Shown: positions 1 through 9,866, counted from the first letter of the stretch. The stretch: 64,000 bases of DNA from Pseudomonas sp. BN102 (GCF_029871245.1 NZ_SSON01000043.1:17370-81369); one strand, 5' to 3'. The notes: generated from the letters alone by a model not told the origin. Translations and numbers: made by a program.

Positions 1-419
1 CCTGGGCTGTCAGGTAGAAGGTCGCTGGAATCCGCTCCGACTTCTGGCCGCGGAACAGGTGCTTCAGAAGACTCCGTGGATGAGCGGAAGGCAAATACCT
101 GGATCTCGATCAGGTATCTACCCAGGTCACTTTCGACGCAAGCACGTACCGGCTTGCGGAATCCTTCTACCCAGGCGTCATACACCGTATTGACCTGGTC
201 GAACAACGCGTAGTCGGCGATCCAGATCTGGACTCGGGTCAGATCGTTGCGCGTGATCCCAGCGCGGGCCATCAGCGATTCGATTGTTGCCAGAGCCTCG
301 CGTGCCTGCCCGACGACATCCAGCGCAGGACCATCGGCAACGATCCCGGCAGTTTCAAAAAAGGGACCGTAGGCCACTGCGAGGGACATGCGCTGTCCTT
401 CGTCAAAGCGCGCGATCAT
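1..419 (-). CDS. RidA/YjgF family protein, 3' end outside window
   Basis: RidA-family proteins hydrolyse reactive enamine/imine intermediates made by PLP enzymes, or act in catabolic pathways as related deaminases. About 139 codons are visible, open to the window edge, so the C-terminus is missing. The start ATG is at 417-419 and has an AGGAGAT Shine-Dalgarno about nine bases upstream. Family features include an N-terminal SLAVAYGPFFETAG strand, the central segment LTRVQIWIADYALFDQVNTV and later RKPVRACVESDLG; a tail follows LIEIQVFAF that is longer than in minimal RidA. It is the last visible gene of a minus-strand set with homoserine dehydrogenase and aldehyde dehydrogenase; two PLP enzymes encoded upstream give it a plausible partner. 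Family assignment is firm; substrate unknown. Confidence 0.8.
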   Translation of the reverse strand, partial: MIARFDEGQRMSLAVAYGPFFETAGIVADGPALDVVGQAREALATIESLMARAGITRNDLTRVQIWIADYALFDQVNTVYDAWVEGFRKPVRACVESDLGRYLIEIQVFAFRSSTESSEAPVPRPEVGADSSDLLPDSP

Positions 420-522
420 TGCGTATCCATCTCCTTGCAGCCTGAAAAAAACGCACCGGACGGCGCGGCGAGCAGACCCGCCCGATGCAAAGGACGACCG
501 TGAACGGACGTCGCCCGATGGT

Positions 523-1941
523 TCAGCTCAACTCGTTGATGCACACCACCTTCGGTTGCGTCATGTCCTCATAGGCGAAGCGGACGCCTTCGCGACCCAG
601 GCTGCCGTATTTGAAGCCGCCGAAGGGCATGGCGTCGAAGCGGTAGTCGGAGGAGTCGTTGATCATCACCCCGCCGGCCTCGATGCGCTTCGCGGCGCTC
701 AGTGCGCGCTTGAGGTCCGCGGTGAAGATGCCCGCGTGCAGGCTGTATTCGGGTTCGTTGGCCAGGGCGACGGCCTCGTCCAGGCTGTCGAACGGCTCCA
801 GCACCACCACCGGAGCGAACACTTCGTGGCACCACAGGCGGCTGTCATGGCTCACCCGCTCCAGTACGGTCGGTGCATACAGGGTGCCCTGGCGACGGTG
901 GCCACAGAGCAGGCGTGCCCCCTCGGCCAGGGCCTCCGTCACCACCTGCTCGGCGTTGCGTGCGGCCTGTTCGGTGATCATCGGACCAACGTCAGTCTTG
1001 CGGCAGCTTGGATCACCCACCACCAGCGCCTGGCTCAATGCCACGAAGCGTTCACGGAAGGCCTCGTAGATCGACGCCTGCACGAGGATGCGCTGCGTGC
1101 CAATGCAGTTCTGCCCCGCTGCCCAGAAGGCGCCGGACACGCAGGATTCGACCGTAGCCTCCAGCTCGCAATCCTCAAGTACCAGCACCGGTGCATTGCC
1201 GCCCAGGTCCATCGCCAGCTTCTTCAGGCCGGCGTTGCGGGCGATGTTCTCGCCGGTGACGAAGCCGCCGGTGAAGGAGATCATCCGTACTTCACGGGCG
1301 GCAGTGAGCGCCTTGCCCAGCTCCGCACCGCCGGGGGCGATGGTCACGACGGACTCCGGCAGGCCGGCTTCGCGCAGGCAGTTCACCAGCTTGCACGCCG
1401 ACAGGGGCGCCAACTCCGAGGGCTTGAGCAACACCGCGTTGCCACCGGCGATGGATGGGCCGAGCTTGTGCGCCACCAAGTTCAGCGGGTCGTTGTAAGG
1501 GGTGATCGCCACGATCAGCCCCAGCGGCTCGCGGGTGAACCAGCCCTGGCGGGATTCGGAGCCCTCGTAGGACTCGAACGGCACCACCTCGCCGGCATTA
1601 CGCCTGGCCTCTTCGGCTGATAGCTTGAGGGTGTTGATGCAGCGCTTCACCTCTTTCTCCGCCTGGCGCAGAGTCTTGCCCGCCTCGGCGACGATCAGGC
1701 CGGCGAAGGCAGCGGCGTCCCGCTCGACCAGGCGCGCGGCGTCCTCGAGGATGCGTGCACGGCGATGGCGCGGCAGCGCGGCACAAGTCCGCACACCCTC
1801 CCGGGCCTGCTCCAGCAGGCCGGGGACGTCGGCGACACCGAGGCAGGGCACGCAGCCCACCTGGCTACCATCGAAGGGGTTAAACACATCGATCAAGGGG
1901 CTTTCCATGGCCTTGGCGAGGGCGAGATGAGATGCGGTCAT
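523..1941 (-). CDS. NAD(P)-dependent aldehyde dehydrogenase family protein
   Basis: Oxidises an aldehyde to the acid with NAD(P). The 472-residue product has the usual ALDH plan: PYND (147-151) near the oxyanion Asn, LLKPSELAP (171-179) in the cofactor domain, FTGG (223-226) and the nucleophile Cys279 in GQNCIGTQ. At the position of the usual general-base Glu (ELGG) this protein has Asp245 (DLGG), a conservative but notable change. I chose the ATG at 1939-1941, 17 bases after the homoserine dehydrogenase stop and behind GGGAGA; an upstream in-frame ATG at 1992 would overlap that gene. Close coupling to homoserine dehydrogenase suggests aspartate semialdehyde, giving aspartate, as substrate. 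This is inference; succinate semialdehyde or another small aldehyde is equally allowed by sequence. Confidence 0.85.
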   Translation of the reverse strand: MTASHLALAKAMESPLIDVFNPFDGSQVGCVPCLGVADVPGLLEQAREGVRTCAALPRHRRARILEDAARLVERDAAAFAGLIVAEAGKTLRQAEKEVKRCINTLKLSAEEARRNAGEVVPFESYEGSESRQGWFTREPLGLIVAITPYNDPLNLVAHKLGPSIAGGNAVLLKPSELAPLSACKLVNCLREAGLPESVVTIAPGGAELGKALTAAREVRMISFTGGFVTGENIARNAGLKKLAMDLGGNAPVLVLEDCELEATVESCVSGAFWAAGQNCIGTQRILVQASIYEAFRERFVALSQALVVGDPSCRKTDVGPMITEQAARNAEQVVTEALAEGARLLCGHRRQGTLYAPTVLERVSHDSRLWCHEVFAPVVVLEPFDSLDEAVALANEPEYSLHAGIFTADLKRALSAAKRIEAGGVMINDSSDYRFDAMPFGGFKYGSLGREGVRFAYEDMTQPKVVCINELS

Positions 1942-1957
1942 GAGTGTTCTCCCAGGC

Positions 1958-3001
1958 TCAGCGCTTCGTACGCGCGGTGTGAATGGCGACAATGTCGGAC
2001 AGCAGCGCGAAGGCTGTCTCGATGCGCCCGGCCCCCGGACCGGAGACCGTCACCGCCCCCAGCAGTTCGGTGTTGAAGGACACCGCGTTGGTGGCGCCGG
2101 AGATGCCGGCCAGCGGGTGGCCATTGTCCAGTCGGCGGGCCTCGACGCTGGCACATACGGAGCCATCGGCCTGACGCTGGGCGGAGCCGATCAGCTTCCA
2201 GCGGGCGCCGGCCTGGCGAGCCTGTTCGAGGTCGGCGGCGCCCAAGCCGCTGATGCCGCTGCAACGCACATCGCTCACCTGCAGGTGGGCGTCGAGCAGT
2301 TCTTTGGCGAGGATCACCACCTTCAGGCGTACATCGAAACCTTCGACGTCCGCGGTCGGGTCGGCCTCGGCGTAGCCCAGCTCCTGCGCCTGGCGCACCG
2401 CTTCGGCGAAGCTCAGGCCTTCCTCCATGCGGGTCAGCACATAGTTTGAAGTGCCGTTGAGGATGCCTTCGAAGCCGGTGATCACCGCACCCGGCAGGGT
2501 CTGGCGCGCCATGCGGATGACCGGGGTGCCGCTCATCACCGAGCCTTCGTACTCGAAGGCCACGCCATTGCGCTCGGCCAGGGCCTTGAGTTCGGCGCCG
2601 TGCAACGCGATCGGGCCCTTGTTGGTGGTGACCACATGCTTGCCACTCTCCAGTGCCCAGCGGCAGAAAGTGGCTGCCGGCTCACCGTCCACCGGATTGG
2701 TGAAGGTGGCCTCGGCAATAATGTCGGCGCCGGACTGCTTGATGACCGTCTCGTTGAACGCTTCGGCAGTGCCGCCCGGCAGTTCTGCGAATGCCCCCTT
2801 GGCGGCCGGCAGCGTGACCAGTTGCGCAGCGTCCAGGCCGTCACGGTTCATGACGGACCCCAGGAACAGGTCGGTCACACCGACGATCTTCAGGCTGAAG
2901 CCCAGCTCGGCCTGCCAGGCCTCATTGCGCTCGGCGATCAGTTGGGCCAGGCCGCGGTTCACGCCGCCGAAACCAACCAGGGCAATCTTGTATTCGGACA
3001 T
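1958..3001 (-). CDS. homoserine dehydrogenase, short form lacking ACT domain
   Basis: Interconverts homoserine and aspartate 4-semialdehyde with NAD(P). The 347-residue protein starts with a Rossmann segment ([16 protein letters not shown]), has [13 protein letters not shown] in the middle and the family signature [15 protein letters not shown] plus [15 protein letters not shown]. It ends where the catalytic domain ends; the usual Pseudomonas biosynthetic enzyme is about 430 residues with a C-terminal ACT regulatory domain. Loss of the feedback domain fits a catabolic rather than a threonine-regulated role. ATG at 2999-3001 has GGAGG seven bases upstream; an ATG five codons earlier lacks such a site. 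It follows a terminator that separates it from the lrp-type gene, so it probably has its own promoter in 3002-3248. Confidence 0.88.
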   Translation of the reverse strand: MSEYKIALVGFGGVNRGLAQLIAERNEAWQAELGFSLKIVGVTDLFLGSVMNRDGLDAAQLVTLPAAKGAFAELPGGTAEAFNETVIKQSGADIIAEATFTNPVDGEPAATFCRWALESGKHVVTTNKGPIALHGAELKALAERNGVAFEYEGSVMSGTPVIRMARQTLPGAVITGFEGILNGTSNYVLTRMEEGLSFAEAVRQAQELGYAEADPTADVEGFDVRLKVVILAKELLDAHLQVSDVRCSGISGLGAADLEQARQAGARWKLIGSAQRQADGSVCASVEARRLDNGHPLAGISGATNAVSFNTELLGAVTVSGPGAGRIETAFALLSDIVAIHTARTKR

Positions 3002-3248
3002 CGGGTTGCCTCCCATACAGGCAGTTGCTTGATGGGTTCCAGCCTAAGAGCCGGTTGATGGCAGTTGAATATGGCAATCCGCTGTATTTATTGGCCATTT
3101 TGACCAGCACCAGCGCCAGCACCTGCTGTGGAAATGCGGAGGCGGCGGATTGCCCCGGGCCGATCCAGGAGCATGGGTGAGCGGGATTTCCACGTGGGCG
3201 TGACCACAGGGGGCTGGCTCGAACCAGGCAGCCCATGCGAGCGCGCAT

Positions 3249-3283
3249 AAAAAACGCCGCCCGGACCAGGTCCGGGCGGCGCT
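3249..3283 (-). terminator. Rho-independent terminator after the Lrp-type gene
   Basis: Read on the minus strand, a 12-bp GC-rich stem (GCCGCCCGGACC paired with GGTCCGGGCGGC, two-base loop) is followed by six T. It lies just downstream of the Lrp/AsnC gene and upstream of homoserine dehydrogenase. Confidence 0.88.
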
Positions 3284-3303
3284 GAGGGAGGATGCTCCCC
3301 AGT

Positions 3304-3741
3304 TCAGATCACAGAGGAGAGCACGAAGGAGGTAACCGTGTTGGAAACGCCGGGCATGGCGGAAATCTCCTTCCACACCAGATGCACGCGTTCAGGCGTC
3401 GCCGCGTCGACCCGAAGCATCAGATCGAACTCACCGCTCATGACCTCGCACTGGACGATTTCCGGAATGCCGCGCAGGGCTTGCAGCACTTCCTCGCCGC
3501 GCATGCGGTCGTAGCGGTAGACGAAGATCACCGCGCTGATCAACGAGGCTGGACGACGGCCGTCGCCGGTCTTCAGTGTGTAGCCCTGGATGGCGCCGTC
3601 GCGTTCCAGGCGCTCGATGCGCTGGCGAACCGCGTTGCGCGACAGGTTGACCTTGTCGCCGAGTTCCGCATGGGCAATGCGCGCGTTGGCGGTGAGTTCA
3701 GCCAGGATGCGTTCGTCCAGCGGATCGAGGATGCGCTTCAT
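3304..3741 (-). CDS. Lrp/AsnC family transcriptional regulator
   Basis: DNA-binding regulator that usually responds to an amino acid. The 145-residue product has an N-terminal winged helix-turn-helix (LDPLDERILAELTANARIAH then VNLSRNAVRQRIERLERDG) and a C-terminal RAM/ACT-like sensing domain ending at SFVLSSVI, the normal length for the family. The start at 3739-3741 is chosen because it has GGGGGAGGG just upstream, inside the end of the threonine synthase-like gene, and begins exactly at the HTH domain; the longer frame has no family similarity. Thirteen bases separate it from the upstream gene, so the two are co-transcribed, and a terminator follows. It probably senses homoserine, threonine or a related amino acid and controls this island (inference). 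Confidence 0.88.
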   Translation of the reverse strand: MKRILDPLDERILAELTANARIAHAELGDKVNLSRNAVRQRIERLERDGAIQGYTLKTGDGRRPASLISAVIFVYRYDRMRGEEVLQALRGIPEIVQCEVMSGEFDLMLRVDAATPERVHLVWKEISAMPGVSNTVTSFVLSSVI

Positions 3742-3754
3742 CGCCGCCCTCCCC

Positions 3755-5128
3755 CTACCATTCACGGAGCATCCGGCACAGCCCGTCGAGGTCGCCACGC
3801 GCCAGATGTCGCGGATGTCCTGCGGGCGCTTGCAGCTGCGGCAGCGGCCCATTCCAGGCACCCAACTCGGCCAGCAGCTCGGCCGACTTCTCCGGGGCGA
3901 TCTGCCCCAGGGTCACCATCGGCGTCACCATGCTGCGCCGGTACAGGCGCGCCGCGAGCACACCGGTGGCGGTGTGCGGATCGATCGAGATGCCAGTGTC
4001 GCGGAACAGCGCAGTAATTTCCGCCACCGTCTGCTCGTCACCCACCGCGTAGGAGTCAATCAGCAGGCGAGCTTGCAGCCACTGGTGGTTGGCGATGCTG
4101 AGTTCGCCGACGTTTTCAAAGTGTTCCATCAGTGTCTTCACCGCCTGGTCGTCGTGGTCGTAGAGCTCCCAGACGAAACGCTCCAGATTGGAGAAGATGG
4201 AAAAGTCCATGGCTGGAGAGAGAGTGCGACTGGCCTCACGGGTGGAATAGTGGTTCTTGTGAATGAACTGGTGCAACGCGTCGTTACGGTTGGTGGAGAT
4301 GATGATCTGGTTGATCGGTAGTCCCATCTTCTGCGCGATATAGCCGGCGTAGACCTCCGCGAAGCTCGCCGCCGGGATGCTGAAACCGATCGGGCGCTGG
4401 CCGCCGCCAAGCTGCAGGGCTGCGTGGAAGTAGAAGACGAGTTGCGCCAGCACGCCGATCCAGTTGGTGGAGTTGAAGCCGATGGGCACTACCTGCTCCA
4501 GTGGCCACTGACGAAACAGCCGCGAGACCAGGGTCTGGCAGTCGTCGAAGCTGCCGGCCACGGCGCAGGCCAGCACCCGCTCCGTGTCGGCAGCCTGGAG
4601 CGCAAGCAGGCGGTCACCCGGCACGCCTATCTCCGGATACAGCGTGACCACCCGGCAGCTTGGGCAGGCGCCGAAAGCCTGCATGGCGGCCAGCCCGGTG
4701 TCACCATTGGTGGCGCCCACGACCAGTGCCCGTCCTCCGTCGCATTCGAGGAAGTATCGCACCAGGCGCGCGTGCAGCTGGGCGGCGAAATCCTTGGAGG
4801 CGCGGGTCGGGCCGTGGAACAGCTCCAGCACCCATTCGTTGCGGTCGATCTGGCGCAGCGGCGCGATGGCGCGGTGGTTGAAGGGGCGATAGCTGTCCTT
4901 GAGCAACGTCTTGAGTTCGTCCTCCGCGATGGTCTGCCCGACGAAGGGGCTGATCACCCGCCAGGCCAGCTCCTCAAACGGCAGCCAAGACCAGTTGGCG
5001 ATTTCCTGGGCACCGAACACCGGCAGGCTGGCCGGCACGAAGAGCCCGCCATCAGTGGCGAGCCCCGACAACACCACATTGCGGAAATCCGCCCGCAAGG
5101 CGGCGCTGCGTGTACTTACGTAATGCAT
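3755..5128 (-). CDS. threonine synthase-like PLP enzyme (divergent paralogue)
   Basis: Threonine synthase converts O-phosphohomoserine to threonine. This 457-residue protein follows the ThrC plan from the first residues (MHYVSTR) through ATDGGLFVP, LELFHGP, GATNGDTG and NSTNWIGVLAQLVFYFHAALQLG. The PLP lysine is Lys112. Two normally strict motifs have drifted: the usual GPTLAFKDFA is GPTRASKDFA, and GATSGDTG is GATNGDTG. No homoserine kinase lies nearby. I therefore doubt that it is the housekeeping thrC and suspect a paralogue acting on homoserine or an activated derivative in a degradative setting. It sits 15 bases after the LysR gene and 13 before the Lrp gene. Fold is certain; reaction is open. 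Confidence 0.8.
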   Translation of the reverse strand: MHYVSTRSAALRADFRNVVLSGLATDGGLFVPASLPVFGAQEIANWSWLPFEELAWRVISPFVGQTIAEDELKTLLKDSYRPFNHRAIAPLRQIDRNEWVLELFHGPTRASKDFAAQLHARLVRYFLECDGGRALVVGATNGDTGLAAMQAFGACPSCRVVTLYPEIGVPGDRLLALQAADTERVLACAVAGSFDDCQTLVSRLFRQWPLEQVVPIGFNSTNWIGVLAQLVFYFHAALQLGGGQRPIGFSIPAASFAEVYAGYIAQKMGLPINQIIISTNRNDALHQFIHKNHYSTREASRTLSPAMDFSIFSNLERFVWELYDHDDQAVKTLMEHFENVGELSIANHQWLQARLLIDSYAVGDEQTVAEITALFRDTGISIDPHTATGVLAARLYRRSMVTPMVTLGQIAPEKSAELLAELGAWNGPLPQLQAPAGHPRHLARGDLDGLCRMLREW

Positions 5129-5143
5129 GATCTCTCCTGGCGC

Positions 5144-6034
5144 TTACTTGTAGCGATGGGCCTGGGCCACCAGCCAGGTGGCAAAGGCCGAGGCATCTGG
5201 ATGCAGTTTTGTCCCTGTACCGTGGACCAGGTAGAAGGACTCGCTGGCCTCAATGCGCTGATCGAAAAGCTCCACTAGACGGCCTTCGCGCAGCAGGTCC
5301 TCAACCATAGACGAACGCGCCAGGGCGATGCCCTGCCCCAGTTCGGCGAGGCGCAAGGTGGAGACCAGGGTGTCGAACTGGGGGCCGGTGGAGAAATCGA
5401 CGTCGTCGGCACCCACCCGCTTCAGCCAGTAACCCCAGCCCTCTTCGTAGCCGAGCACGTGCAGCAGCGGGTGACGGGCGACGTCGCGAGGCTCCTGCAG
5501 CGGCAAGTCGGCGATCAGCTGCGGCGAACAGACTGGGAACAGGGTGTCCCAGGTCAGCCTCTGCGACACCAGCCCCGGCCAGTGCCCGTGGCCCCAGCGG
5601 ATCTCCACATCGTCCTCACCATCCAGCTCCTTGACCCAGAGATTGCTGATGTAACGGATATCGAGATGGGGATGAGCGCGACGGAAATCGGCCAGCTTGG
5701 GTGCCAGCCAGAAGTGCAGGAACGAAAGGCTGCCACGCACCTTGATCGGCCGCCGCTTGTGCTGGCCGAAGATCTCGTTGGTGCCCACCGCCAGGCGGGT
5801 GATGGCGTCCTGTACCACCGGCAGGTAGGACTGTCCTTCCTCCGTCAGGCCGAGGCCCCGTGGCAGGCGCTTGAACAACGCTACCCCCAGGTGGCTTTCC
5901 AGCTGGCGGATCTGCTGGCTCACCGCCCCTTGGGTCAGGTGCAGCTCGTCCGCCGCGTGGGTGAAGTTGAGGTACCGCGCCGATACCTCGAACGCTCGCA
6001 ACCAGTTCAACGGGGGCAAGGCTTTCTGGTTCAT
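5144..6034 (-). CDS. LysR family transcriptional regulator, GcvA-like
   Basis: A 296-residue activator/repressor. The N-terminal winged HTH is clear (NWLRAFEVSARYLNFTHAADELHLTQGAVSQQIRQLE) and is followed by the linker helix and a periplasmic-binding-like effector domain. The opening PPLNWLRAFE and the LNFTHAADELHLTQGAVSQQI form are typical of the GcvA/AmpR subgroup. It is encoded directly ahead of the threonine synthase-like gene (15-base gap) and behind the permease, all on one strand, unlike the usual divergent LysR layout. Two regulators (this and the Lrp-type protein) in one small island suggest two amino-acid signals. The effector cannot be read from sequence. Confidence 0.88.
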   Translation of the reverse strand: MNQKALPPLNWLRAFEVSARYLNFTHAADELHLTQGAVSQQIRQLESHLGVALFKRLPRGLGLTEEGQSYLPVVQDAITRLAVGTNEIFGQHKRRPIKVRGSLSFLHFWLAPKLADFRRAHPHLDIRYISNLWVKELDGEDDVEIRWGHGHWPGLVSQRLTWDTLFPVCSPQLIADLPLQEPRDVARHPLLHVLGYEEGWGYWLKRVGADDVDFSTGPQFDTLVSTLRLAELGQGIALARSSMVEDLLREGRLVELFDQRIEASESFYLVHGTGTKLHPDASAFATWLVAQAHRYK

Positions 6035-6099
6035 GCGCGGTCTCTCATGGGGTCATTTCCGGGGAATCGTCGCGGGGCGGACGGTTTCAATCAGCCCCC

Positions 6100-7536
6100 T
6101 CAGGCCACCTCGGGCGTGCGGACCGGCGCGGCGTGGGAGGCCAGGCGCCGCTCACGGCCCTTACGGGTGACCCAGTAGACGAAGTAGCACCAGGCAATGA
6201 ACGGCACCCCGAAGTAGAGCGCAACTCGCTGGGCCGGATCAAAGGCAATCCCGATGCAGGCCAGCGTGCAACTCGCCAGCGCGCCCAGCGGCACCCAGGG
6301 ATAACCGCGTACCCGGAACTTGAGGTCCTCGACCTTGCCGCCATTGGCCACGTAATGGCGACGGAAGGCGATCTGGCTTGCCGCAATGCTCATCCACACC
6401 ACCACCACGGCCAGGCCCGAAATCGACACCAGCGCGAGGTAGACGGTATCCGGGGCAAAAACGCCGCTCAGCAGCGAGGCAATGCTGCCGGCCATGCTCA
6501 CCACAATTGCGTTGAACGGCGTGCCCATGCGGCTCAGCTCGCCGAAGCGCTTGGGCATGTGACCCTGGTCGCTCAGGGTCCAGAGCATCCGCGAAGCGGC
6601 ATACAGGCCAGAGTTGGCAGCTGACAACAACGCACTGATGATCACGAAGTTCATGATGTCGGCCGCATAGGGGATGCCGATGGACTCGAACACCGTGACG
6701 AAGGGACTCTCCACCAGGCCGGCCTGCTCACGCGGCAGCAGGGTTGCGAGGACGAAGATGGTGCCGACGAAGAACAACGCCAAACGTACTACGGTGGTGC
6801 GGATGGCCTTGGGCACGTTGCGTTGAGGGTCACGGGTCTCGCCGGCGGCGATACCGATCAGCTCGGTGCCGGAAAAGGCGAACGACACCGCCAGCAGGGT
6901 CATGGCGATCGACCAGAAGCCGGTCGGGAACAATCCCTCGCGGGTGAAGTTGCCGAGGCCAATGCTGTGGGCCTGCTGCACCTCGAACAAGCCGATGATG
7001 GCGCCCGTTCCCACCACCAGGAAGGCGATCACGGCCACTACCTTCACCAGTGACAGCCAGAACTCGGTTTCGGCGAACAGCCGCACCGACACCACGTTGC
7101 TGACGAACACCGTGATGGCGAACAACGCGCTCCAGATCCACACCGGGGTATCAGGGAACCAGCGCACCATGAGGATGCCGGCTGCAGTGAACTCCGAGCC
7201 AATGGCCACCGCCCAGGTCAGCCAATAGAGCCAGGCCACGGTATAACCGGTGCCGGGGCCCAGGTAACGTGAGGCGTAGCTGCTGAAGGAGCCGGTTTCC
7301 GGCATCTGCACGGCCAGTTCCCCAAGGCACATCATCACCATGTAAACCATGATCGCGCCAATGATATAGGCGATGACCGCCCCCAGCGGACCGGCCTGGT
7401 TGACGGTATAGCCGGATGTCAGGAACAGGCCGGTACCGATCACCCCTCCCAGCGCCAGCATCACAATGTGGCGCGTCTGCATATCCTGTTTGAAACCAGG
7501 TCCCGAAATATTCTTATCTGTTGTTTGCGCGGACAT
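6100..7536 (-). CDS. AAT-type amino-acid permease (APC superfamily)
   Basis: Inner-membrane amino-acid/proton symporter. The 478-residue product has about 12 hydrophobic segments; the first carries the family motif [20 protein letters not shown] with the unwound GIGTG-type helix, and [16 protein letters not shown] with the following [10 protein letters not shown] loop is the second AAT signature. I used the ATG at 7534-7536 (MSAQTTDK), which leaves a normal short cytoplasmic tail; an upstream ATG at 7605 would add 23 residues of no family likeness. It resembles LysP/AnsP/MmuP-type transporters but sequence reading cannot name the substrate. Between a cystathionine gamma-synthase-family enzyme and homoserine-handling genes, homoserine, methionine or S-methylmethionine are the best guesses. 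Confidence 0.85.
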   Translation of the reverse strand: MSAQTTDKNISGPGFKQDMQTRHIVMLALGGVIGTGLFLTSGYTVNQAGPLGAVIAYIIGAIMVYMVMMCLGELAVQMPETGSFSSYASRYLGPGTGYTVAWLYWLTWAVAIGSEFTAAGILMVRWFPDTPVWIWSALFAITVFVSNVVSVRLFAETEFWLSLVKVVAVIAFLVVGTGAIIGLFEVQQAHSIGLGNFTREGLFPTGFWSIAMTLLAVSFAFSGTELIGIAAGETRDPQRNVPKAIRTTVVRLALFFVGTIFVLATLLPREQAGLVESPFVTVFESIGIPYAADIMNFVIISALLSAANSGLYAASRMLWTLSDQGHMPKRFGELSRMGTPFNAIVVSMAGSIASLLSGVFAPDTVYLALVSISGLAVVVVWMSIAASQIAFRRHYVANGGKVEDLKFRVRGYPWVPLGALASCTLACIGIAFDPAQRVALYFGVPFIAWCYFVYWVTRKGRERRLASHAAPVRTPEVA

Positions 7537-7682
7537 ATGTGGACTCTCATGAAAGTTTGCGGGCAAAGAAGTTTCTGCAACCAACTTCAAGGCAGAACTG
7601 ATCAAGTTGCCATCGGGTATTGTTATTGTTCCTTTTCATGATTAACTCGCTGGCTCTCCGGCCAGGAGTCAGGGGGCGAACG

Positions 7683-8960
7683 TCAGGTTTCCACCTCGGT
7701 GTGACGTTCGGTCAGAACAGTGGAGAATTTCGAAGCAGGTTCGTTAGCGAGTTCCCGGTGAACAAACGCAAACGCCTGCTGGAGATCGGCGAGCAGATCG
7801 CCGGTTTCTTCGATTCCCACGGAGATCCGCACCAGACCTTCGGAGATGCCCAGCGCCTGGCGCTCCTCCAGGGTGTTCTCGACGTGACTGGTGGTGCGCG
7901 CGGGGCCGTAGATGGTTTCCACCGCGCCCAGGTTGCCGGCGCGATGGGCAAAGCGCAGGCGCGGTAGGAGGCGTTTCACGGTGTCCATGCCACCGGCCAG
8001 GACGAAGCTGACGATGGCGCCGAAACCGCGCATCTGCGAGCACGCGATGGCATGACCGGGATGGCTGGGCAGTCCGGGATAATTCACCGCCTCCACCAGC
8101 GGTTCGGTGAGCAGGTATTCGGCCAGCGCTTGGGCGCTCTGCTGCTGTTGGCGCAGGCGCAGGGCCAGAGTCTTGATACCCCGGATGATCAGGTAGGCGG
8201 AGAACGGGTCCAACGCCGCGCCATTGATCTCGCGGTAATGACGCACCTGGGCCATCAGGCTTTCCGCGCCGCACACCACGCCTCCGAGCACGTCGCCGTG
8301 GCCCGAGAGGAACTTGGTCGCGCTGTGCACCACCACATCCACACCCAGGGCCAGGGGGTTCTGGTTAAGCGGCGTGGCGAAGGTGTTATCCGCCACCACC
8401 AGGGCGCTCACGCGCTTGGCCGCAGCCACCAGACGGCGGATATCAAGGACTTTAAGGGTCGGATTGGTGGGCGTCTCCAGGTACAGCAGGTCGCAGCCCT
8501 TGGCGATCTCGTGCTCGATGGCCTCGGCATCCAGGGTGTCGCAGAGGGTCACCTCCACGCCCATGCGCGGTAGAAACTCCTCGAAGATCTTGTTAGTGCC
8601 ACCGTAGCTGTCGCGGGTGGACACCACGCGCTTCCCGCTGCAGAGGAAGGTGTGCAGCACCCCGCTGATTGCGGCCATGCCACTGCTGAAGGCCACTGCC
8701 GACTCCGACTTCTCCAGCTCGCACAGTTTGTTCTCCAGCGTGGCGACCGTCGGGTTGCTCATGCGGCTGTAGATGAAACCCTCGCTCTTGCCCAGCGCTA
8801 CGTCGTACCAGAGATCGATATCCTGATAGCCATATGCGGCACTTAAGACAATTGGCGTTTGCGTAGCGTTATAGGGATGCTGTACTTGCTCTCCCGCCCA
8901 GACAACTTGAGTGCCAATGCCCGCACACTCGCTGCGAGCAGCTTCCAAATTCTTGTTCAT
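7683..8960 (-). CDS. cystathionine gamma-synthase / methionine gamma-lyase family PLP enzyme
   Basis: A 425-residue Cys/Met metabolism PLP enzyme acting by gamma-replacement or gamma-elimination on homoserine-type or methionine-type substrates. Visible landmarks are YSRMSNPT (65-71), the active-site loop SYGGTNKIF, ETPTNPTLKV, DNTFATPLNQNPLALGVD and the PLP Lys216 in VVHSATKFLSGHGDVLGG. The methionine gamma-lyase cysteine that normally follows Tyr-Gly in the active-site loop (YGCT) is Gly here (YGGT), so cystathionine/O-acyl-homoserine chemistry is more likely than classic methioninase activity. It is the first gene of the minus-strand island; an AT-rich stretch at 8990-9080 upstream is the likely promoter region. 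Exact reaction uncertain. Confidence 0.85.
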   Translation of the reverse strand: MNKNLEAARSECAGIGTQVVWAGEQVQHPYNATQTPIVLSAAYGYQDIDLWYDVALGKSEGFIYSRMSNPTVATLENKLCELEKSESAVAFSSGMAAISGVLHTFLCSGKRVVSTRDSYGGTNKIFEEFLPRMGVEVTLCDTLDAEAIEHEIAKGCDLLYLETPTNPTLKVLDIRRLVAAAKRVSALVVADNTFATPLNQNPLALGVDVVVHSATKFLSGHGDVLGGVVCGAESLMAQVRHYREINGAALDPFSAYLIIRGIKTLALRLRQQQQSAQALAEYLLTEPLVEAVNYPGLPSHPGHAIACSQMRGFGAIVSFVLAGGMDTVKRLLPRLRFAHRAGNLGAVETIYGPARTTSHVENTLEERQALGISEGLVRISVGIEETGDLLADLQQAFAFVHRELANEPASKFSTVLTERHTEVET

Positions 8961-9514
8961 ATAATTTCCCGGCGACGATCAGTACGACTTTCAAGCCATG
9001 GACTTGATTTACGGGAAATATAGGGAAGCGCAACGCATTAGAAAAACGATGTTATCGATGCCTAAGGGTCGCTTTTTTTAATGGCTGTCCTATGTCAGCT
9101 CGTTAGCCATTCGCCGAAGCGCGCATCAGCAGCGAGGTCCCAGATCCTGCCGTCATTCTTTCTATCTACGCGTCAGCGGAAAGAAGCCGGACAAAAACAT
9201 GACGATATTCACCGTGGGCCTGCTTCGTTCATTCGGCGCCGGTGGCGCCCGATCCTGGATAGCTGATCGGGGGCAGCACACTTCTGCAATCAATCTGAGG
9301 CAGGTAAACCGAATCGCGGCCACAGATTCGGACCGATACGGACTTCCGTATCTGCACAAATGCGCAGATCCGCTTCTACGGAACTGCGGCGTTGTGGGGA
9401 AGCGGATTTACGCTTCTACCGAAGTACGGAAAAAGCGCCGACGCGCTTTTCAGGTTCTGCCCCAAGTCACCGAATCGTATTCCAGCAGCGCTGCGTGCTG
9501 GGGAAGTTAAGGCG
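8961..9514. other. intergenic region, no gene recognised
   Basis: No convincing reading frame on either strand. The first 120 bases are relatively AT-rich and probably hold the promoter of the PLP enzyme gene. The rest shows no repeat or terminator I can defend. Confidence 0.6.
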
Positions 9515-9517
9515 TCA

Positions 9518-9866
9518 CCTGCCGGGAAGTGCTCGTGCTCCGACATGGGCCTGCTCGGTTAACCACCACGCCGTGCACCAAGCTCGGCCATCGTCAGCGC
9601 CAATGTGCTCTTTGGCATTGAAGTAATACGGGTTGCCTTTCTTCGTCTGGTGCATTTCCGGGTCGCGCTTGCCGTCCGGGCTCCTGGTTGAACTGGGCAC
9701 ACAGATCATGTGTGGCATCGACGATGGTGCCCTGGCAAAACGACAATCCATGGTCGCCCAGAAAGCCATTTATCACAGCCATATTCCCCGCTGGAGCACT
9801 ACCTGATCCATCTCGATCAGGAACAACTCCTTGCAGATCTGCTTGCGCTTGCCACGCCTTTGAGAG
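9518..9866 (-). pseudogene. IS5-family transposase remnant (deleted and frameshifted)
   Basis: Minus-strand frames carry separate pieces of an IS5/IS1182-like DDE transposase. Near 9792-9866 reads the N-terminal KRKQICKELFLIEMDQVV; this jumps directly to NGFLGDHGLSFCQGTIVDAT, a segment normally about 100 residues later, so the middle is deleted; then a frameshift leads to SPDGKRDPEMHQTKKGNPYY followed by FNAKEHIGADD. The catalytic domain is incomplete and no terminal inverted repeats are visible. It lies between the amino-acid island and the hydroxybutyrate operon and marks an old insertion or junction. Confidence 0.78.
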
